From TA-21 sp035620895 (GTDB taxonomy: Archaea > Thermoproteota > Nitrososphaeria > Nitrososphaerales > Nitrososphaeraceae): a stretch of 64,000 bases of DNA. The position numbers and the translations under genes were made by a program. Position 1 is the stretch's first letter; each line of letters begins with the position of its first letter. Shown piece after piece: positions 1-8,240 of the stretch. Below the pieces are notes generated by a model that searched no databases, had not been told where the DNA came from, and saw only the letters and a list, made by a program, of their open reading frames with translations. The stretch covers positions 1-64,000 of the forward strand of contig DASPFY010000009.1 in assembly GCA_035620895.1 (NCBI GenBank), in the 5' to 3' direction.

Positions 1-127
1 ATGGAATAGGTACCTTTGTATCTCAACGACTCAAGCTTCAGAAAGATGATGTGCAAGTGCTCGTTTGCAGTACCATCGCAGGAGCATTCGGAGGTTTCTT
101 TGGTTCGCCAGTCATTGGAGCCGTCGG
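1..127 (+). repeat. inverted repeat arm, left (clcA-derived)
   Basis: Perfect inverted match to 847-973 read by eye base by base (position i pairs with 974-i). The homology ends at the octamer GCCGTCGG. It may extend further left than the window shows. Confidence 0.9.
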
Positions 128-164
128 GGCCCGCACCGATATCAGTCTTGATATAGGGTTCTGA
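1..164 (+). pseudogene. ClC chloride channel fragment, 3' broken, continues off the left edge
   Basis: The frame beginning at base 3 encodes the same ClC segment as residues 134-175 of the truncated channel read leftward from 1370 (…GGFFGSPVIGAVG). After the codons for Ala-Val-Gly it leaves ClC sequence, runs through about 11 unrelated residues and stops at 162-164. Bases 1-127 match 847-973 in inverted orientation without a mismatch, so the two pieces are recent copies. The missing C-terminal half of the channel is not present nearby. Whether a complete 5' part exists lies outside the window. A functional channel is not expected. Confidence 0.8.
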
Positions 165-172
165 ATTAATAA
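128..172 (-). repeat. dispersed repeat copy at the broken clcA end
   Basis: Read on the minus strand this stretch gives GATATCGGTGCGGGCCCC then GACGGC, close to the GATAGCGGCGTGGGTACC then GACGGC at the other broken end (815-853) and to the intergenic copy at 10399-10440. It therefore looks like a member of the dispersed intergenic family, not channel coding sequence. Confidence 0.5.
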
Positions 173-362
173 AGAGTCAAAAAAATCCTTAATTTAACAT
201 TTTACTAAAATAGGAACGTGCCTAAATTCACAGCTCCAGAGAGAAACCTTATCCAGGGCATAGGTATCCACATAATGTTAGATATAAAATGAATGGTCAT
301 AGAACAGGAATTTGTGTAAACAATTAATATTAAAATATAAACTGATATATCTTTGTGGCTAA

Positions 363-797
363 ATGGAAATTGACAAAGGAAATAGAAGGCAGAAAATCAC
401 TATAAACGCATTAAGACATTATGTCGACAGATTAAAGAAAGTAGAAGAGAATGAAGGTGAACGAATAATTCTCTTTAACTATCAATTAAGATCGGATTTA
501 AACAACGAGCAAAAAAAGGCGGAAGAAATAATTGAACATATACAAAAGAATGGATTTGAAATAAGCTATTCTGAATCCGTAGGACAAAAGAGTATATTTG
601 AAGAGCATTCTATGAGAAACACCTTAACAACTGCATTACTCTATTATTATAACGGAATGATTGAATCTTCAAAAATAGTTTCTGAGATACTGTCGACGAC
701 TCCTGACTTGCCCTCACTAAACGAGGAAATAGAGTTCTGCAAGAAATTTCTCAATTATCTGTATGCAGAACATAAGCTATTTACCAAAATTTCATAA
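363..797 (+). CDS. hypothetical helical protein between inverted clcA fragments
   Basis: A 144-residue protein not recognised as any family. It is rich in Glu, Lys and Ile with predicted long helices (residues 1-70 carry heptad-like charge patterns; 85-140 contain a Tyr/Leu-rich helical stretch) and has no signal peptide, membrane segment or cysteine pair. A likely soluble, possibly oligomeric protein. It fills the 719-bp spacer between the inverted ClC arms and ends three bases from the convergent broken channel gene, so it may have come in with the rearrangement. A TATA-like ATTAAAATATAAAC lies about 25 bp upstream of the ATG, consistent with a leaderless transcript. Confidence 0.6.
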   Translation: MEIDKGNRRQKITINALRHYVDRLKKVEENEGERIILFNYQLRSDLNNEQKKAEEIIEHIQKNGFEISYSESVGQKSIFEEHSMRNTLTTALLYYYNGMIESSKIVSEILSTTPDLPSLNEEIEFCKKFLNYLYAEHKLFTKIS

Positions 798-814
798 TGG
801 TCATATAATCAAGA

Positions 815-853
815 ATCCTAATTTAGAACCGATAGCGGCGTGGGTACCGACGG
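815..853 (+). repeat. dispersed repeat copy at second broken clcA end
   Basis: The sequence AATTTAGAACCGATAGCGGC followed by GTGGGTACCGACGGC is nearly the same as the intergenic copy at 10399-10440 (GTTTAGAACCGATAGTGTCG then TGGGTACCGATG). The last eight bases CCGACGGC coincide with the end of ClC homology. Confidence 0.6.
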
Positions 854-973
854 CTCCAATGACTGGCGAACCAAAGAAACCTCCGAATGCTCCTGCGATG
901 GTACTGCAAACGAGCACTTGCACATCATCTTTCTGAAGCTTGAGTCGTTGAGATACAAAGGTACCTATTCCAT
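847..973 (-). repeat. inverted repeat arm, right (clcA-derived)
   Basis: Partner of the arm at 1-127, identical over 127 bp in inverted orientation. Homology stops at 847, inside the octamer shared with the dispersed repeat. Confidence 0.9.
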
Positions 974-1506
974 CAGTAAGAAAAACAAGCGTTCCCTCAG
1001 GACCAACTGCCGCACCACTCCACAACGCTATAAATGCTTGAAGAAGAATGCTTGGCAGTCTCCGGTAGTCTAGACGACCATTCTTGACATATTCGGTTTG
1101 AGCCACTCCCAAACCTCCATGCTGTCCAAAGAACCTGATGGCAGGACCGATGAAAACACCGGCTACACTTAGGAGAATTAGTGGCCAAATGTTAATGTTA
1201 TAAAAGAAGATGCCTGGCTGCCAAAAGAACTTGATACCCTGATTATAGAGTGTTATGTATCCCACTGTAAGCAGCGAGGAAATAGCGCCGAACAACCCAG
1301 CATAAACCATAGGTCGATAATAGCCTGCAGTTAATTTGGAATCAGATCCACCGCTCATCTTAATCCACAACCGGTTATCGTGTAAAGTTTAAATGATTTT
1401 TCTTGTTGGTTCTGCTACATATGTCAACAAGCCATCTGTATACATTGGAAAATACAAAAACGACGACGGTGGTCGTATTTATATAGATTAGACTAGTTAG
1501 ATTAGT

Positions 1507-1860
1507 ATGAATTATCAACATATTCATTCAGACATAATGAAGCTGGATCCGAATGTTAGAATGGTTACTATTTGTGACTCTAGCGGAAAGATAATGTTCT
1601 CCGACCATAAACCGGGAGTTTCCAATTTGCTCTCTCCTGAAGAAAGTAAGAAATCCCTGCAAATGGCGATAAATGCATGGAAGTCGCGAAATGAACTGGC
1701 TACCAAAATAGGAAAAGGGAAGTATGTTCTGGCAGAATACGAAAAAATAAAGAGAATCACTTTACCTTTAGGAGGAGATCATATGCTCTACATTACTACT
1801 GAACCTCAGACTGATCATGTCAAAATACTCGAAGGAATTTCGAAGATCTCTTTAGATTGA
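1507..1860 (+). CDS. DUF6659-like (roadblock/profilin-like) protein
   Basis: A 117-residue protein resembling the small thaumarchaeal family I know as DUF6659. Its pattern is DPNVRMVTICDSSGKI, then a GVSNLLSPEESK motif, then a C-terminal LAEYEKIKRITLPLGGDHML strand. The alternating strand/helix layout and the 'own-state' style N-terminus suggest a roadblock/LC7-like sensor fold; that is inference. No metal or catalytic motif is visible. It stands alone. Its promoter region has TATTTATATAGATTAG about 25 bp before the ATG, fitting a leaderless mRNA. Confidence 0.7.
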   Translation: MNYQHIHSDIMKLDPNVRMVTICDSSGKIMFSDHKPGVSNLLSPEESKKSLQMAINAWKSRNELATKIGKGKYVLAEYEKIKRITLPLGGDHMLYITTEPQTDHVKILEGISKISLD

Positions 1861-2050
1861 ATAAAAAGTCGTTGAATCACCTCTACACAGGAAGGATTTG
1901 TTTATTTAACTCTCTACCAGGCAAATACACCATCAACCGACTAATGAACTGTTAACAGAGTGACAGATAGTTCACTAATATGATATAGAAATTTGTAAAT
2001 ATTTCCTATCGGATCCAATGCTTAAATATTATTTTCACCTTCAGTATTTA

Positions 2051-2269
2051 ATGAGTCGCGAAACTGAATTATCAAATACGATGTACGACATATTGCATGC
2101 AATGGGAAAAGATGCCGGTTTTCTGTACGATACTATAGACACTTACATCAGAGATGCACAGAATGCGAACAAATCTGACTTGGTGGAGACCTGGCGAACT
2201 ATCAAGAGTGACAGACTAAAACATTTACATATGCTAAAGGAAGCCTTAGAGAAAGAAATACACGGATAA
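2051..2269 (+). CDS. small helical protein, unknown function
   Basis: A 72-residue, all-helical protein (MSRETELSNTMYDIL…) with no cysteine and no membrane segment. The frame is open from an ATG at 2018, but TTAAATAT at 2022-2029 sits about 25 bp before the ATG at 2051 and looks like the TATA box, so the downstream start is preferred. The arrangement of two amphipathic helices, the second with DRLKHLHMLKEALEKE, recalls small ferritin-like or four-helix-bundle dimers, but the Glu/His ligand pattern of ferritins is not complete. Function unknown. Confidence 0.6.
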   Translation: MSRETELSNTMYDILHAMGKDAGFLYDTIDTYIRDAQNANKSDLVETWRTIKSDRLKHLHMLKEALEKEIHG

Positions 2270-2411
2270 ACTATGTACCATATAGAGTTTATTTGAATTA
2301 TCTTTGAGTCAAAAATCATCCGCAAATTGCCAAGCTCACGGATACTCTTGCACTTAAAGACTGTTCGAGTTCGTATAGATTAAGAAAAACTTAAGGCTTA
2401 GTAATTTATAC

Positions 2412-2462
2412 AGATATCAGAATCCCGTTTTGGGACCGATACCATCATGAATACCGACAGAC
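2412..2462 (+). repeat. dispersed intergenic repeat, degenerate copy
   Basis: ATATCAGAATCCCG then TTTTGGGACCGATACC, ending in ATACCGACAGACG. It matches the layout of the copy at 10399-10440 and the clcA break points. Confidence 0.4.
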
Positions 2463-2472
2463 GAACACGAGT

Positions 2473-2667
2473 CTATTTTAGGAATGTTTGATGAATTTTT
2501 TTATAATAGTTTTTAAACTGTGGAGTAATATCCTCAATTTTCATACCATGTTCCTTTACTATATGCTCTGTCCCATCTTTCCAAAGTTCTTCTTCTGTCT
2601 TCCCTCTGGCAACATAATCGCATTCAATCACTCCTGCTCCTGTGTCGGGACATGATAACGACAACAT
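2473..2667 (-). CDS. DUF1059 family small protein
   Basis: The 64-residue product has the DUF1059 pattern: a Cys-Pro-Asp-Thr-Gly start (residues 6-10), a second Cys in ECDYVARGKTEEELWKDG, then HIVKEHGMKIEDITPQF. Family members are small single-domain proteins of unknown function, common in soil archaea and actinobacteria. The two cysteines could bind a metal. A diverged paralogue lies at 52761-52940. It is monocistronic and flanked by dispersed repeats on both sides. Confidence 0.8.
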   Translation of the reverse strand: MLSLSCPDTGAGVIECDYVARGKTEEELWKDGTEHIVKEHGMKIEDITPQFKNYYKKIHQTFLK

Positions 2668-2768
2668 ATTTTAATTATTAGTGGAGTAGTGTATATATTT
2701 ATTCTCTCTATAAACTCTAAGGACTTGAACCCCAATAAGTTTCAACTAAATATTGATTATACACCTTC

Positions 2769-2850
2769 GTTTGGGTCCGAATTGTTAACTAAGCGATTCC
2801 CGACGGGCCCGTTATGTACTCAGGTTTCTATAGGTGTTTAGAAGAGAATA
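2769..2850 (+). repeat. dispersed intergenic repeat family A, long copy
   Basis: Contains GTTTGGGTCCGAATTGTTAA, GCGATTCCCGACGGGCCCG and a 3' extension (TATGTACTCAGGTTTC, then TGTTTAGAA) that is shared with the copy at 36098-36152. Lies between two genes and has no reading frame. Confidence 0.7.
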
Positions 2851-2948
2851 AAATTATAGGGAGACTAAAGATGAGATGACTGTTAGAGCAGAAAATCAGA
2901 TGACCGATGTCTACTGCGTCCTTCCAATCAGCATTCCTCATTGGCTAA

Positions 2949-3602
2949 CTAATTTTCAAACAACACTCTAGCCTTTTCCTTCCCCACCAACAATTCACTA
3001 CGAGGAATCTTGAGATGTTTCATTCTGATACGAATATCAACGTATTGAGTAAACCCAACTCTAAACTTCATTAAATCTAACGAAAGACAAGAATCAACAC
3101 AGCAACCCGCATCCGTCCTAAATGGCACTTGCTCAATGAGTCTTCTTGACAGACGCGACAAAGCAAACCCTTGATGTAATACAGGAATTATGGCATTGGA
3201 ATTTTCTACTTTCGATAGCAACGCTTCAAACTGTGCTATCTTAAACCAACGGTAGCCTTCATATGTTGCTGTGCTGGGCGGATCTGGAGGCAGGAAAGCC
3301 GAGATGTTGGTATCAATATTGGTATCATCACGGCCGGTGTTATTGCACCATCCAGAAATGGAATCATACGACTCATCATGATTTACTATTGCATCAACAT
3401 CTGATTGAGTCACAATAAGATCGTCGGGCAGGATCATAAAATGAGTATAGTCGCTTTGCAGAAAGAACTCTCTTGCTTTGTTGTATGCTTCGTCTTGTGG
3501 AAAATATTTAATCCATAGTTTAGAGATCCCATGTATCTTTTCGATGGCCTTGTAAAACTCTGGGATATTACGCGGATTGAAGATTACTAATAACGGATTC
3601 AT
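2949..3602 (-). CDS. glycosyltransferase-like (GT-A fold) protein
   Basis: A 217-residue soluble protein. The N-terminus PLLVIFNPRNIPEFYKAI and the segment HFMILPDDLIVTQSDVDAI (about residues 54-73) resemble the nucleotide-sugar-binding half of GT-A glycosyltransferases, with PDD as a possible DxD-type metal site. A C-terminal cysteine-rich stretch (TDAGCCVDSCLSL) is unusual for this group and may bind a metal. The sequence resembles phage and virus glycosyltransferase-like proteins more than cell-wall enzymes, but the acceptor cannot be guessed. No partner genes are adjacent. Confidence 0.45.
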   Translation of the reverse strand: MNPLLVIFNPRNIPEFYKAIEKIHGISKLWIKYFPQDEAYNKAREFFLQSDYTHFMILPDDLIVTQSDVDAIVNHDESYDSISGWCNNTGRDDTNIDTNISAFLPPDPPSTATYEGYRWFKIAQFEALLSKVENSNAIIPVLHQGFALSRLSRRLIEQVPFRTDAGCCVDSCLSLDLMKFRVGFTQYVDIRIRMKHLKIPRSELLVGKEKARVLFEN

Positions 3603-3744
3603 TGCTACTGTCGCTAATGTGTAGTTTAGCGAGGTAGTTTTTTACTATTTCTCGCTGACCAATTTTATTGCTCATACCGACGCGAACACTTGATGACCTC
3701 TAATATTTTTGCTGAACTAACGAATAGAAAATAATTATCACATT

Positions 3745-3882
3745 TCACGAAATGCCAGTAGGTGGTATCCTATCTTGACTATGTTCCACGGACATGTGAT
3801 AGCTCAACATCTCTGGTGTCTCAAAAATCCTTGCACATATTTCACATCTGAGTTTTTTTGGCTTTACTTCTGCAGTTGACAT
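3745..3882 (-). CDS. single C2H2 zinc-finger protein
   Basis: A 45-residue protein consisting of one classical finger: CEICARIFETPEMLSYHMSV then EH (C-x2-C-x12-H-x4-H), flanked by a basic N-terminus (EVKPKKLR) and a short tail. The frame is open to 3960, but the upstream part is Cys-rich nonsense-like sequence and the ATG at 3882 gives the compact finger. Single-C2H2 proteins are frequent in thaumarchaea and are presumed nucleic-acid binding; no target is known here. Confidence 0.7.
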   Translation of the reverse strand: MSTAEVKPKKLRCEICARIFETPEMLSYHMSVEHSQDRIPPTGIS

Positions 3883-4000
3883 TTCCAATTTACTATGGTA
3901 AACGTAGCAGATAAGGTTTTTTGATCTGCATTGTAACAAAATACAATTATATCGACGCATTCGAACCTATTCTTCATTACGCGCAGTCCCGCCTGCGACG

Positions 4001-4546
4001 CTAGTCCTTTCTATATTTAATATTCTCAGGTAGTTCTTCTCTGGGTTTTAATTTGATAACTATAGTATTACTTATTTTGTTAAATATTCTCTGTCTCTTG
4101 TTATTAGTAAAAAGCCATCCTAAGATTACATCTATTGGAAGCAAGAAAGATTTTCCAAAGCTCTCTAATAAAGCACTTTTGATATCAACACCACCCTTGC
4201 CAGACATGTCTGTGGACTTTATTTTCAAAAGCCTCTTACCTATTGATTGTCCGCTCGTATGCTCAAAATAAGTCCAATATGCAAAGAAAACAGCACTTGA
4301 TAGAAGATAGTGAAACGATCCAAAATCTCTGTGAACAATGGCCATACCGTTACCATTATCAGAGAACCAAAATGGAAGTGCTAACAGTGCAAACAAAATC
4401 CCTAAACCTACTGATACTATGATAAAATCAATTAACCATGCTACAAATCTATCCGTCCAACTAGCTAATATGACTTCTACAGGGCGGTTATCTGCCCCTC
4501 CAGTTTTAGACTCCGGCGGCGGTGAACCGTTATCTGATGAAACCAA
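4001..4546 (-). CDS. RDD family membrane protein
   Basis: The 181-residue protein has the RDD signature: residues 29-41 (SWTDRFVAWLIDF) with the Arg and Asp in the first helix, a long second hydrophobic segment (about 42-60), a third at 85-97, and the conserved GQSIGKRLLKIK turn that precedes the last helix. An N-terminal Pro/Ser/Gly-rich cytoplasmic tail of about 25 residues is present. RDD proteins are small integral membrane proteins, some acting as ion antiporters, most of unknown role. Stands alone between the zinc finger and the AlkB-like gene. Confidence 0.85.
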   Translation of the reverse strand: MVSSDNGSPPPESKTGGADNRPVEVILASWTDRFVAWLIDFIIVSVGLGILFALLALPFWFSDNGNGMAIVHRDFGSFHYLLSSAVFFAYWTYFEHTSGQSIGKRLLKIKSTDMSGKGGVDIKSALLESFGKSFLLPIDVILGWLFTNNKRQRIFNKISNTIVIKLKPREELPENIKYRKD

Positions 4547-4679
4547 TTATGAATAAGGATAATGCTACTAGACATATATGATTTATTCTTTTACCTTGAA
4601 AAAAGATGATTGTAATTCATAAGCATTAAGTATAAGATATTAAAAATATTTTCTTATTGAAAGCCATTTAGCTAATTTA

Positions 4680-5246
4680 CTGAGTATAGAAGGTACCGCA
4701 TATTACTATGGTAAGATCTTTACATTTGATGAAGCAAATGAATACTTTCACTCACTACTACAAAATATCCCCTGGAAGAATGATGAAGTAATAGTATTTG
4801 GAAATCATATAGTTACCAAAAGGAAAACTGCCTGGTATGGTGATTCTGATTATGTCTATATTTATTCAAATACGGAAAAGAAAGCATTACCGTGGACTGG
4901 AGCGCTTACAAAACTTAAACAAGTTGTAGAGAATCTATCGAATACAAAATTTAATTCCTGCTTATTAAACTTGTATCATGATGGCAATCAAGGTATGGGT
5001 TGGCATAGTGATGATGAAAAATCAATCGAAGATCATAGCACCATCGCTTCGGTAAGTTTTGGAGCAGAGCGGAAATTCTCCTTTAAGCACAAACAAAGTA
5101 ATAAGACTATTTCAATACTACTTGAACATGGTAGTTTATTGTTGATGAAGGGAGAAACACAAAAAAACTGGCTACATAGTCTACCTAAATCCAAAAATAT
5201 CACTCTACCAAGAATAAATTTAACTTTTCGGAGAATGGTCACCTAA
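4680..5246 (+). CDS. AlkB-like 2-oxoglutarate/Fe(II) dioxygenase, non-canonical start
   Basis: The reading frame gives about 188 residues of an AlkB/ALKBH2-type dealkylating dioxygenase. The metal ligands are H and D in GWHSDDE, the distal H in NWLHSLPK, and the 2-oxoglutarate-binding R in RINLTFRRM. The N-terminal half (…IPWKNDEVIVFGNHI…, LPWTGALTKLK) is also typical. The only ATG/GTG/TTG in frame is the TTG at 4971, which would delete half the domain. The frame is open from 4644; the CTG at 4680 (Leu-Ser-Ile-Glu-Gly) is where homologues begin, with an AT-rich TATA-like box near 4641-4650. Likely role: repair of alkylated bases in DNA/RNA. CTG initiation, or a damaged start, is inference. 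Confidence 0.75.
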   Translation: MSIEGTAYYYGKIFTFDEANEYFHSLLQNIPWKNDEVIVFGNHIVTKRKTAWYGDSDYVYIYSNTEKKALPWTGALTKLKQVVENLSNTKFNSCLLNLYHDGNQGMGWHSDDEKSIEDHSTIASVSFGAERKFSFKHKQSNKTISILLEHGSLLLMKGETQKNWLHSLPKSKNITLPRINLTFRRMVT

Positions 5247-5401
5247 TTTCCTGATCTCTATAGACTGAAATTATTTCATCTTTGGGAGTAGAGAGACAAG
5301 TTATAGCTACTTAACTTCACAAGAAATTGAGTTTTTTAACTTCAAATTACCACATTTCCAGAATCAAATTTAAATAATTTAGTTTATAAATCGATCCTAT
5401 A

Positions 5402-6673
5402 ATGAGATTTTCATTCTTCATTTTTATGACAATCATTCTTGTATCCTTATTCTCCATGACAATTCCACTTTCTTTTACAGAACCTTCCAAAGGCATTTTA
5501 CGCGGAGTGTATGGTAACGGCGATGATGAAGGTGATGACGACAATGAGGGACGACGTGGTGAGGGAAGTGGTGGTGGTGATGAGGGAAGAGATGGTCGTG
5601 GTGGTGGTGATGACGGAAGTGGTGGTGATGATGATGAGGACGTTGACGATGAACGTGACTCAAGATCTTTTAGATTTAACGATGACAACCGTAATTTGAG
5701 ACGATTATTGGAGTCGCTGTTACTTCAAGAACGAGATCAAGGTCATGGTGATGGTGATAATAATAAACAAGGACTAGATGTAGAACCAAAGACTTACAAA
5801 GGTTATGGGCTGAAAGATGAGGATGAAAATGGTGAAAAAGATTTTAACTTTGCAGCTGTAGGTGACTTTGGATGTTCAGAAAATGCAAGAAATACTGTTA
5901 GAAATATGGAAGATAAAAAACCTGAAGTTGTGTTACCTTTAGGGGACCTTTCCTATCAGACTACTGCAAATTGTTGGTTCGATCTCATGACTACACTTAA
6001 AGGTAAAATCATGATCACTTTAGGATATCATGATGTGAACGATGGGGAAGCGAAGTTGAATCAATATATAAACGGTTTTAAAATTGACAAACATTACTAT
6101 TCATACGATTACAATAAAGTGCATTTTGTTGTAATGGCATCAGAATCTAAATTTCAAAATGGCTCAGAGCAGTTCAGTTTTGTAAAGCAAGATTTGGAAG
6201 AGGCATCTAAAAATGATGATATTAGTTGGATAGTTGTAACTATCTATAGACCACTTTACACATCACCATCAAAACATACGGCTGAAGAATCGATGAGAGA
6301 TATTTATCATCCATTATTTGATAAATATGGCGTAGATTTAGTGCTACAAGCACATAACCATAACTATCAACGAACATATCCGTTAACGTACAATGCTGAG
6401 AAGGCCGCAAATCCTATCGTAACTAATGGATTTACTACAGGATACAACAGCAATAATGACGGGGTGGTATTTGCTACGGTTGGAACAGGAGGAGAAAGTT
6501 TCTATGGTCTGGACGGACGTGCCTCTTTTGTTGCTACACAAATTGATAGGTTTGGATTCCTAAATTTAGAAGTAAAGAATGGTAATCCACATACATCACT
6601 GACTGGAACTTTTTATGACAATAAGGGTGACGAGATAAAGGATTACTTTACCATTAAAAAGGAAATAAACTAA
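5402..6673 (+). CDS. secreted purple-acid-phosphatase-like metallophosphoesterase with altered active site
   Basis: A 423-residue exported protein. Residues 1-27 form a signal peptide or N-terminal anchor; about 36-85 is a low-complexity acidic Gly/Asp/Arg tract; the metallophosphoesterase domain begins near 150 (AAVGDFG), continues with GDLSY near 183, and ends with QAHNHNYQRTYPL, the GHxH-type motif. Two usual metal/catalytic positions differ: GNHD is GYHD (Tyr 209) and the HRP motif is YRP (Tyr 282), each one base from the canonical codon. Expected family role is phosphate-ester hydrolysis outside the membrane; activity here is doubtful. TATA-like TTTATAAA lies about 20 bp upstream of the ATG. 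Confidence 0.8.
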   Translation: MRFSFFIFMTIILVSLFSMTIPLSFTEPSKGILRGVYGNGDDEGDDDNEGRRGEGSGGGDEGRDGRGGGDDGSGGDDDEDVDDERDSRSFRFNDDNRNLRRLLESLLLQERDQGHGDGDNNKQGLDVEPKTYKGYGLKDEDENGEKDFNFAAVGDFGCSENARNTVRNMEDKKPEVVLPLGDLSYQTTANCWFDLMTTLKGKIMITLGYHDVNDGEAKLNQYINGFKIDKHYYSYDYNKVHFVVMASESKFQNGSEQFSFVKQDLEEASKNDDISWIVVTIYRPLYTSPSKHTAEESMRDIYHPLFDKYGVDLVLQAHNHNYQRTYPLTYNAEKAANPIVTNGFTTGYNSNNDGVVFATVGTGGESFYGLDGRASFVATQIDRFGFLNLEVKNGNPHTSLTGTFYDNKGDEIKDYFTIKKEIN

Positions 6674-6690
6674 TTCAGCCATTAGCCTTC

Positions 6691-6742
6691 GATTTGGATC
6701 CGAATTGTTAACGATGCGATTTCCGACGTCCGAAGACTGTTA
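6691..6742 (+). repeat. dispersed intergenic repeat family A
   Basis: GATTTGGATCCGAATTGTTA, then ACGATGCGATTTCCGACGTC and CGAAGACTG. A near-consensus copy downstream of the phosphoesterase gene. Confidence 0.75.
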
Positions 6743-6845
6743 AAATCTACTCTACACCTCAATTCTCAACAAGTAATAAATGAAGGAAACAATCTATTTC
6801 TTGTCATTTTTACGCAATACCTGAATTGTTAATTGGCCCTCAATT

Positions 6846-8150
6846 TTAGTGCCATCTTTTCATATGTTCCTTGTGAGTGGTAAGATAAGCTCCAGATTTA
6901 AAATGATTATCATAAAAGTCTAAATCTATGTGCTGAGCTTGTACATACATCAATACAAAGATACTTGGAACGGTAGCTGGAAATTTGCCATATGTATCAT
7001 AGATGTACTGTGCTTGTAACGCGACACATTCTTTGAATTCTTCAGTATAAGGATTAGCGCTTGCTCTGACTTTTGGACTGTCACTCCATGGGCCAGGAGT
7101 ATTTGGGTTATAGACACCTCCGTTACCAAACTTTCTCTCAGCCAGTGCTTCTGTTGCGTCCCTCATATCACGATAATGTGGAGGACAATATCCTTCAAAA
7201 ACCCCCTTTAATCCAGTTGGATTTGGTATGGACCAGCGTTCATCTTTATCGTACCTAAATCCTAAACCTGGAACATTTGGATCACCACTTGCGCCTAATA
7301 CAGTATGCCTGTCTATTCCATCAAACATCCACCCACCAAGACCCATTGCTTGAAGCATCAGTACGCCGGCATAACAAGATGTTGAGAGCTCTGCTGTTAA
7401 TTCGGTCAAAGAATACTGTTCCATAAAGGTAAGTGGTAATTTCTTGCTTACATCAACAATATTGCTAAATTTTTCAAGCCCAGGTATTGGCTGCTTTGCT
7501 ATGTCATCATAAACTGGAAAACCATTTTGAGTATAGAAGCATATATTGGCCAACATATGTTGAGCTAAATCACCAACGGGTATGATTAGAGTTGAGCCTT
7601 TATGGTTGGCTATCCATGTATTATGTCCTTCCATATATGGTTCGGCGCGTGGAATATGCAATCGCTTATCGGATAATTTTTTTATTCTCTTTTGATGTAC
7701 CGTTAGGAATTCTTCTAGATTGACTTTACCATCCTGAATTTCCATTTGAGGATGAAAGTCCCGCGTAGGAAAAAAGTATGTACCGGAATCGTCTGTGTAA
7801 AATAATTCTGATGTAATAAATCCAGCACTTGAAGGAAAGGTCCTACCTACAGGACTGCCACAGTAGTTGGAAAGTTTAGGAGCGTACTTTGCATGACGCA
7901 TGATAGCAAAGTGCCATCCTGTTACGCCGCCCATAGTCGATAAAACAAGTAATTGTTCTGTTTCACTCAGGGGCATAGGCGAATGATATGATTTGAACGC
8001 AAGAACCCCATCTGGGATTTCTGCACCCAAACAAAATCTTCGAGCACGCCTTCCTGCTATAGCCTCCATTAAAGGAAAATTCAACACATCGTTTAACGTC
8101 TGACCAAGCTTTCCACTTATATTTAGCGAATTTTTTTTCTCATGAGTCAT
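6846..8150 (-). CDS. large nitroreductase-like protein
   Basis: A 434-residue soluble protein. The N-terminal FPLMEAIAGRRARRF followed by GAEIPDGVLAFKS resembles the Arg-rich FMN-phosphate-binding start of nitroreductases, and LLVLSTMGGVTGWHFAIMRH fits the next helix. The central and C-terminal parts, including LQAMGLGGWMFDGIDRH, are much longer than the usual 200-residue enzymes, so this is a large variant or a fusion with an unrecognised domain. Expected role would be flavin-dependent reduction of nitro or quinone compounds; substrate unknown. No cysteine or metal motif, no signal peptide. Single gene. Confidence 0.5.
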   Translation of the reverse strand: MTHEKKNSLNISGKLGQTLNDVLNFPLMEAIAGRRARRFCLGAEIPDGVLAFKSYHSPMPLSETEQLLVLSTMGGVTGWHFAIMRHAKYAPKLSNYCGSPVGRTFPSSAGFITSELFYTDDSGTYFFPTRDFHPQMEIQDGKVNLEEFLTVHQKRIKKLSDKRLHIPRAEPYMEGHNTWIANHKGSTLIIPVGDLAQHMLANICFYTQNGFPVYDDIAKQPIPGLEKFSNIVDVSKKLPLTFMEQYSLTELTAELSTSCYAGVLMLQAMGLGGWMFDGIDRHTVLGASGDPNVPGLGFRYDKDERWSIPNPTGLKGVFEGYCPPHYRDMRDATEALAERKFGNGGVYNPNTPGPWSDSPKVRASANPYTEEFKECVALQAQYIYDTYGKFPATVPSIFVLMYVQAQHIDLDFYDNHFKSGAYLTTHKEHMKRWH

Positions 8151-8194
8151 AAATAAAAATTACCTGAGATGATTTTTATAACTTCTGGTGTATT

Positions 8195-8238
8195 GAAGTT
8201 ATTCAGTCATATACCGACGGCCGAAGACCGGCGAATTA
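8195..8238 (+). repeat. dispersed intergenic repeat family A, variant 5' half
   Basis: GAAGTTATTCAGTCATATAC then CGACGGCCGAAGACCGGCG. The 5' half matches the TGAATATTCAGT variant seen at 9009 and 14104; the 3' half is the family core. Confidence 0.6.
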
Positions 8239-8240
8239 TA

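Larger units (their letters stand above)
801..1370 (-). pseudogene. ClC-family chloride channel, C-terminally truncated
   Basis: The 189 codons cover only the N-terminal 40% of a ClC channel/transporter, whose core is normally over 400 residues. Visible family signatures are the GPEG filter motif at residues 123-126 (GREGP in most members) and GGFFGSPVIGA at 163-173, plus four hydrophobic segments. After Ala-Val-Gly at 173-175 the frame reads through repeat DNA and stops. The second half of the channel, with the gating and C-terminal chloride-binding residues, is missing. Start could be 1370 or the internal ATG at 1358. Probably non-functional. Confidence 0.8.

Noticed and set aside
5347..5699. 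Overlapping frames in other phases of the acidic tract (His-rich and Ser/Pro-rich)
   Set aside because: They arise from the repetitive GGTGATGACG-type DNA of the phosphoesterase gene and have no independent start or family.
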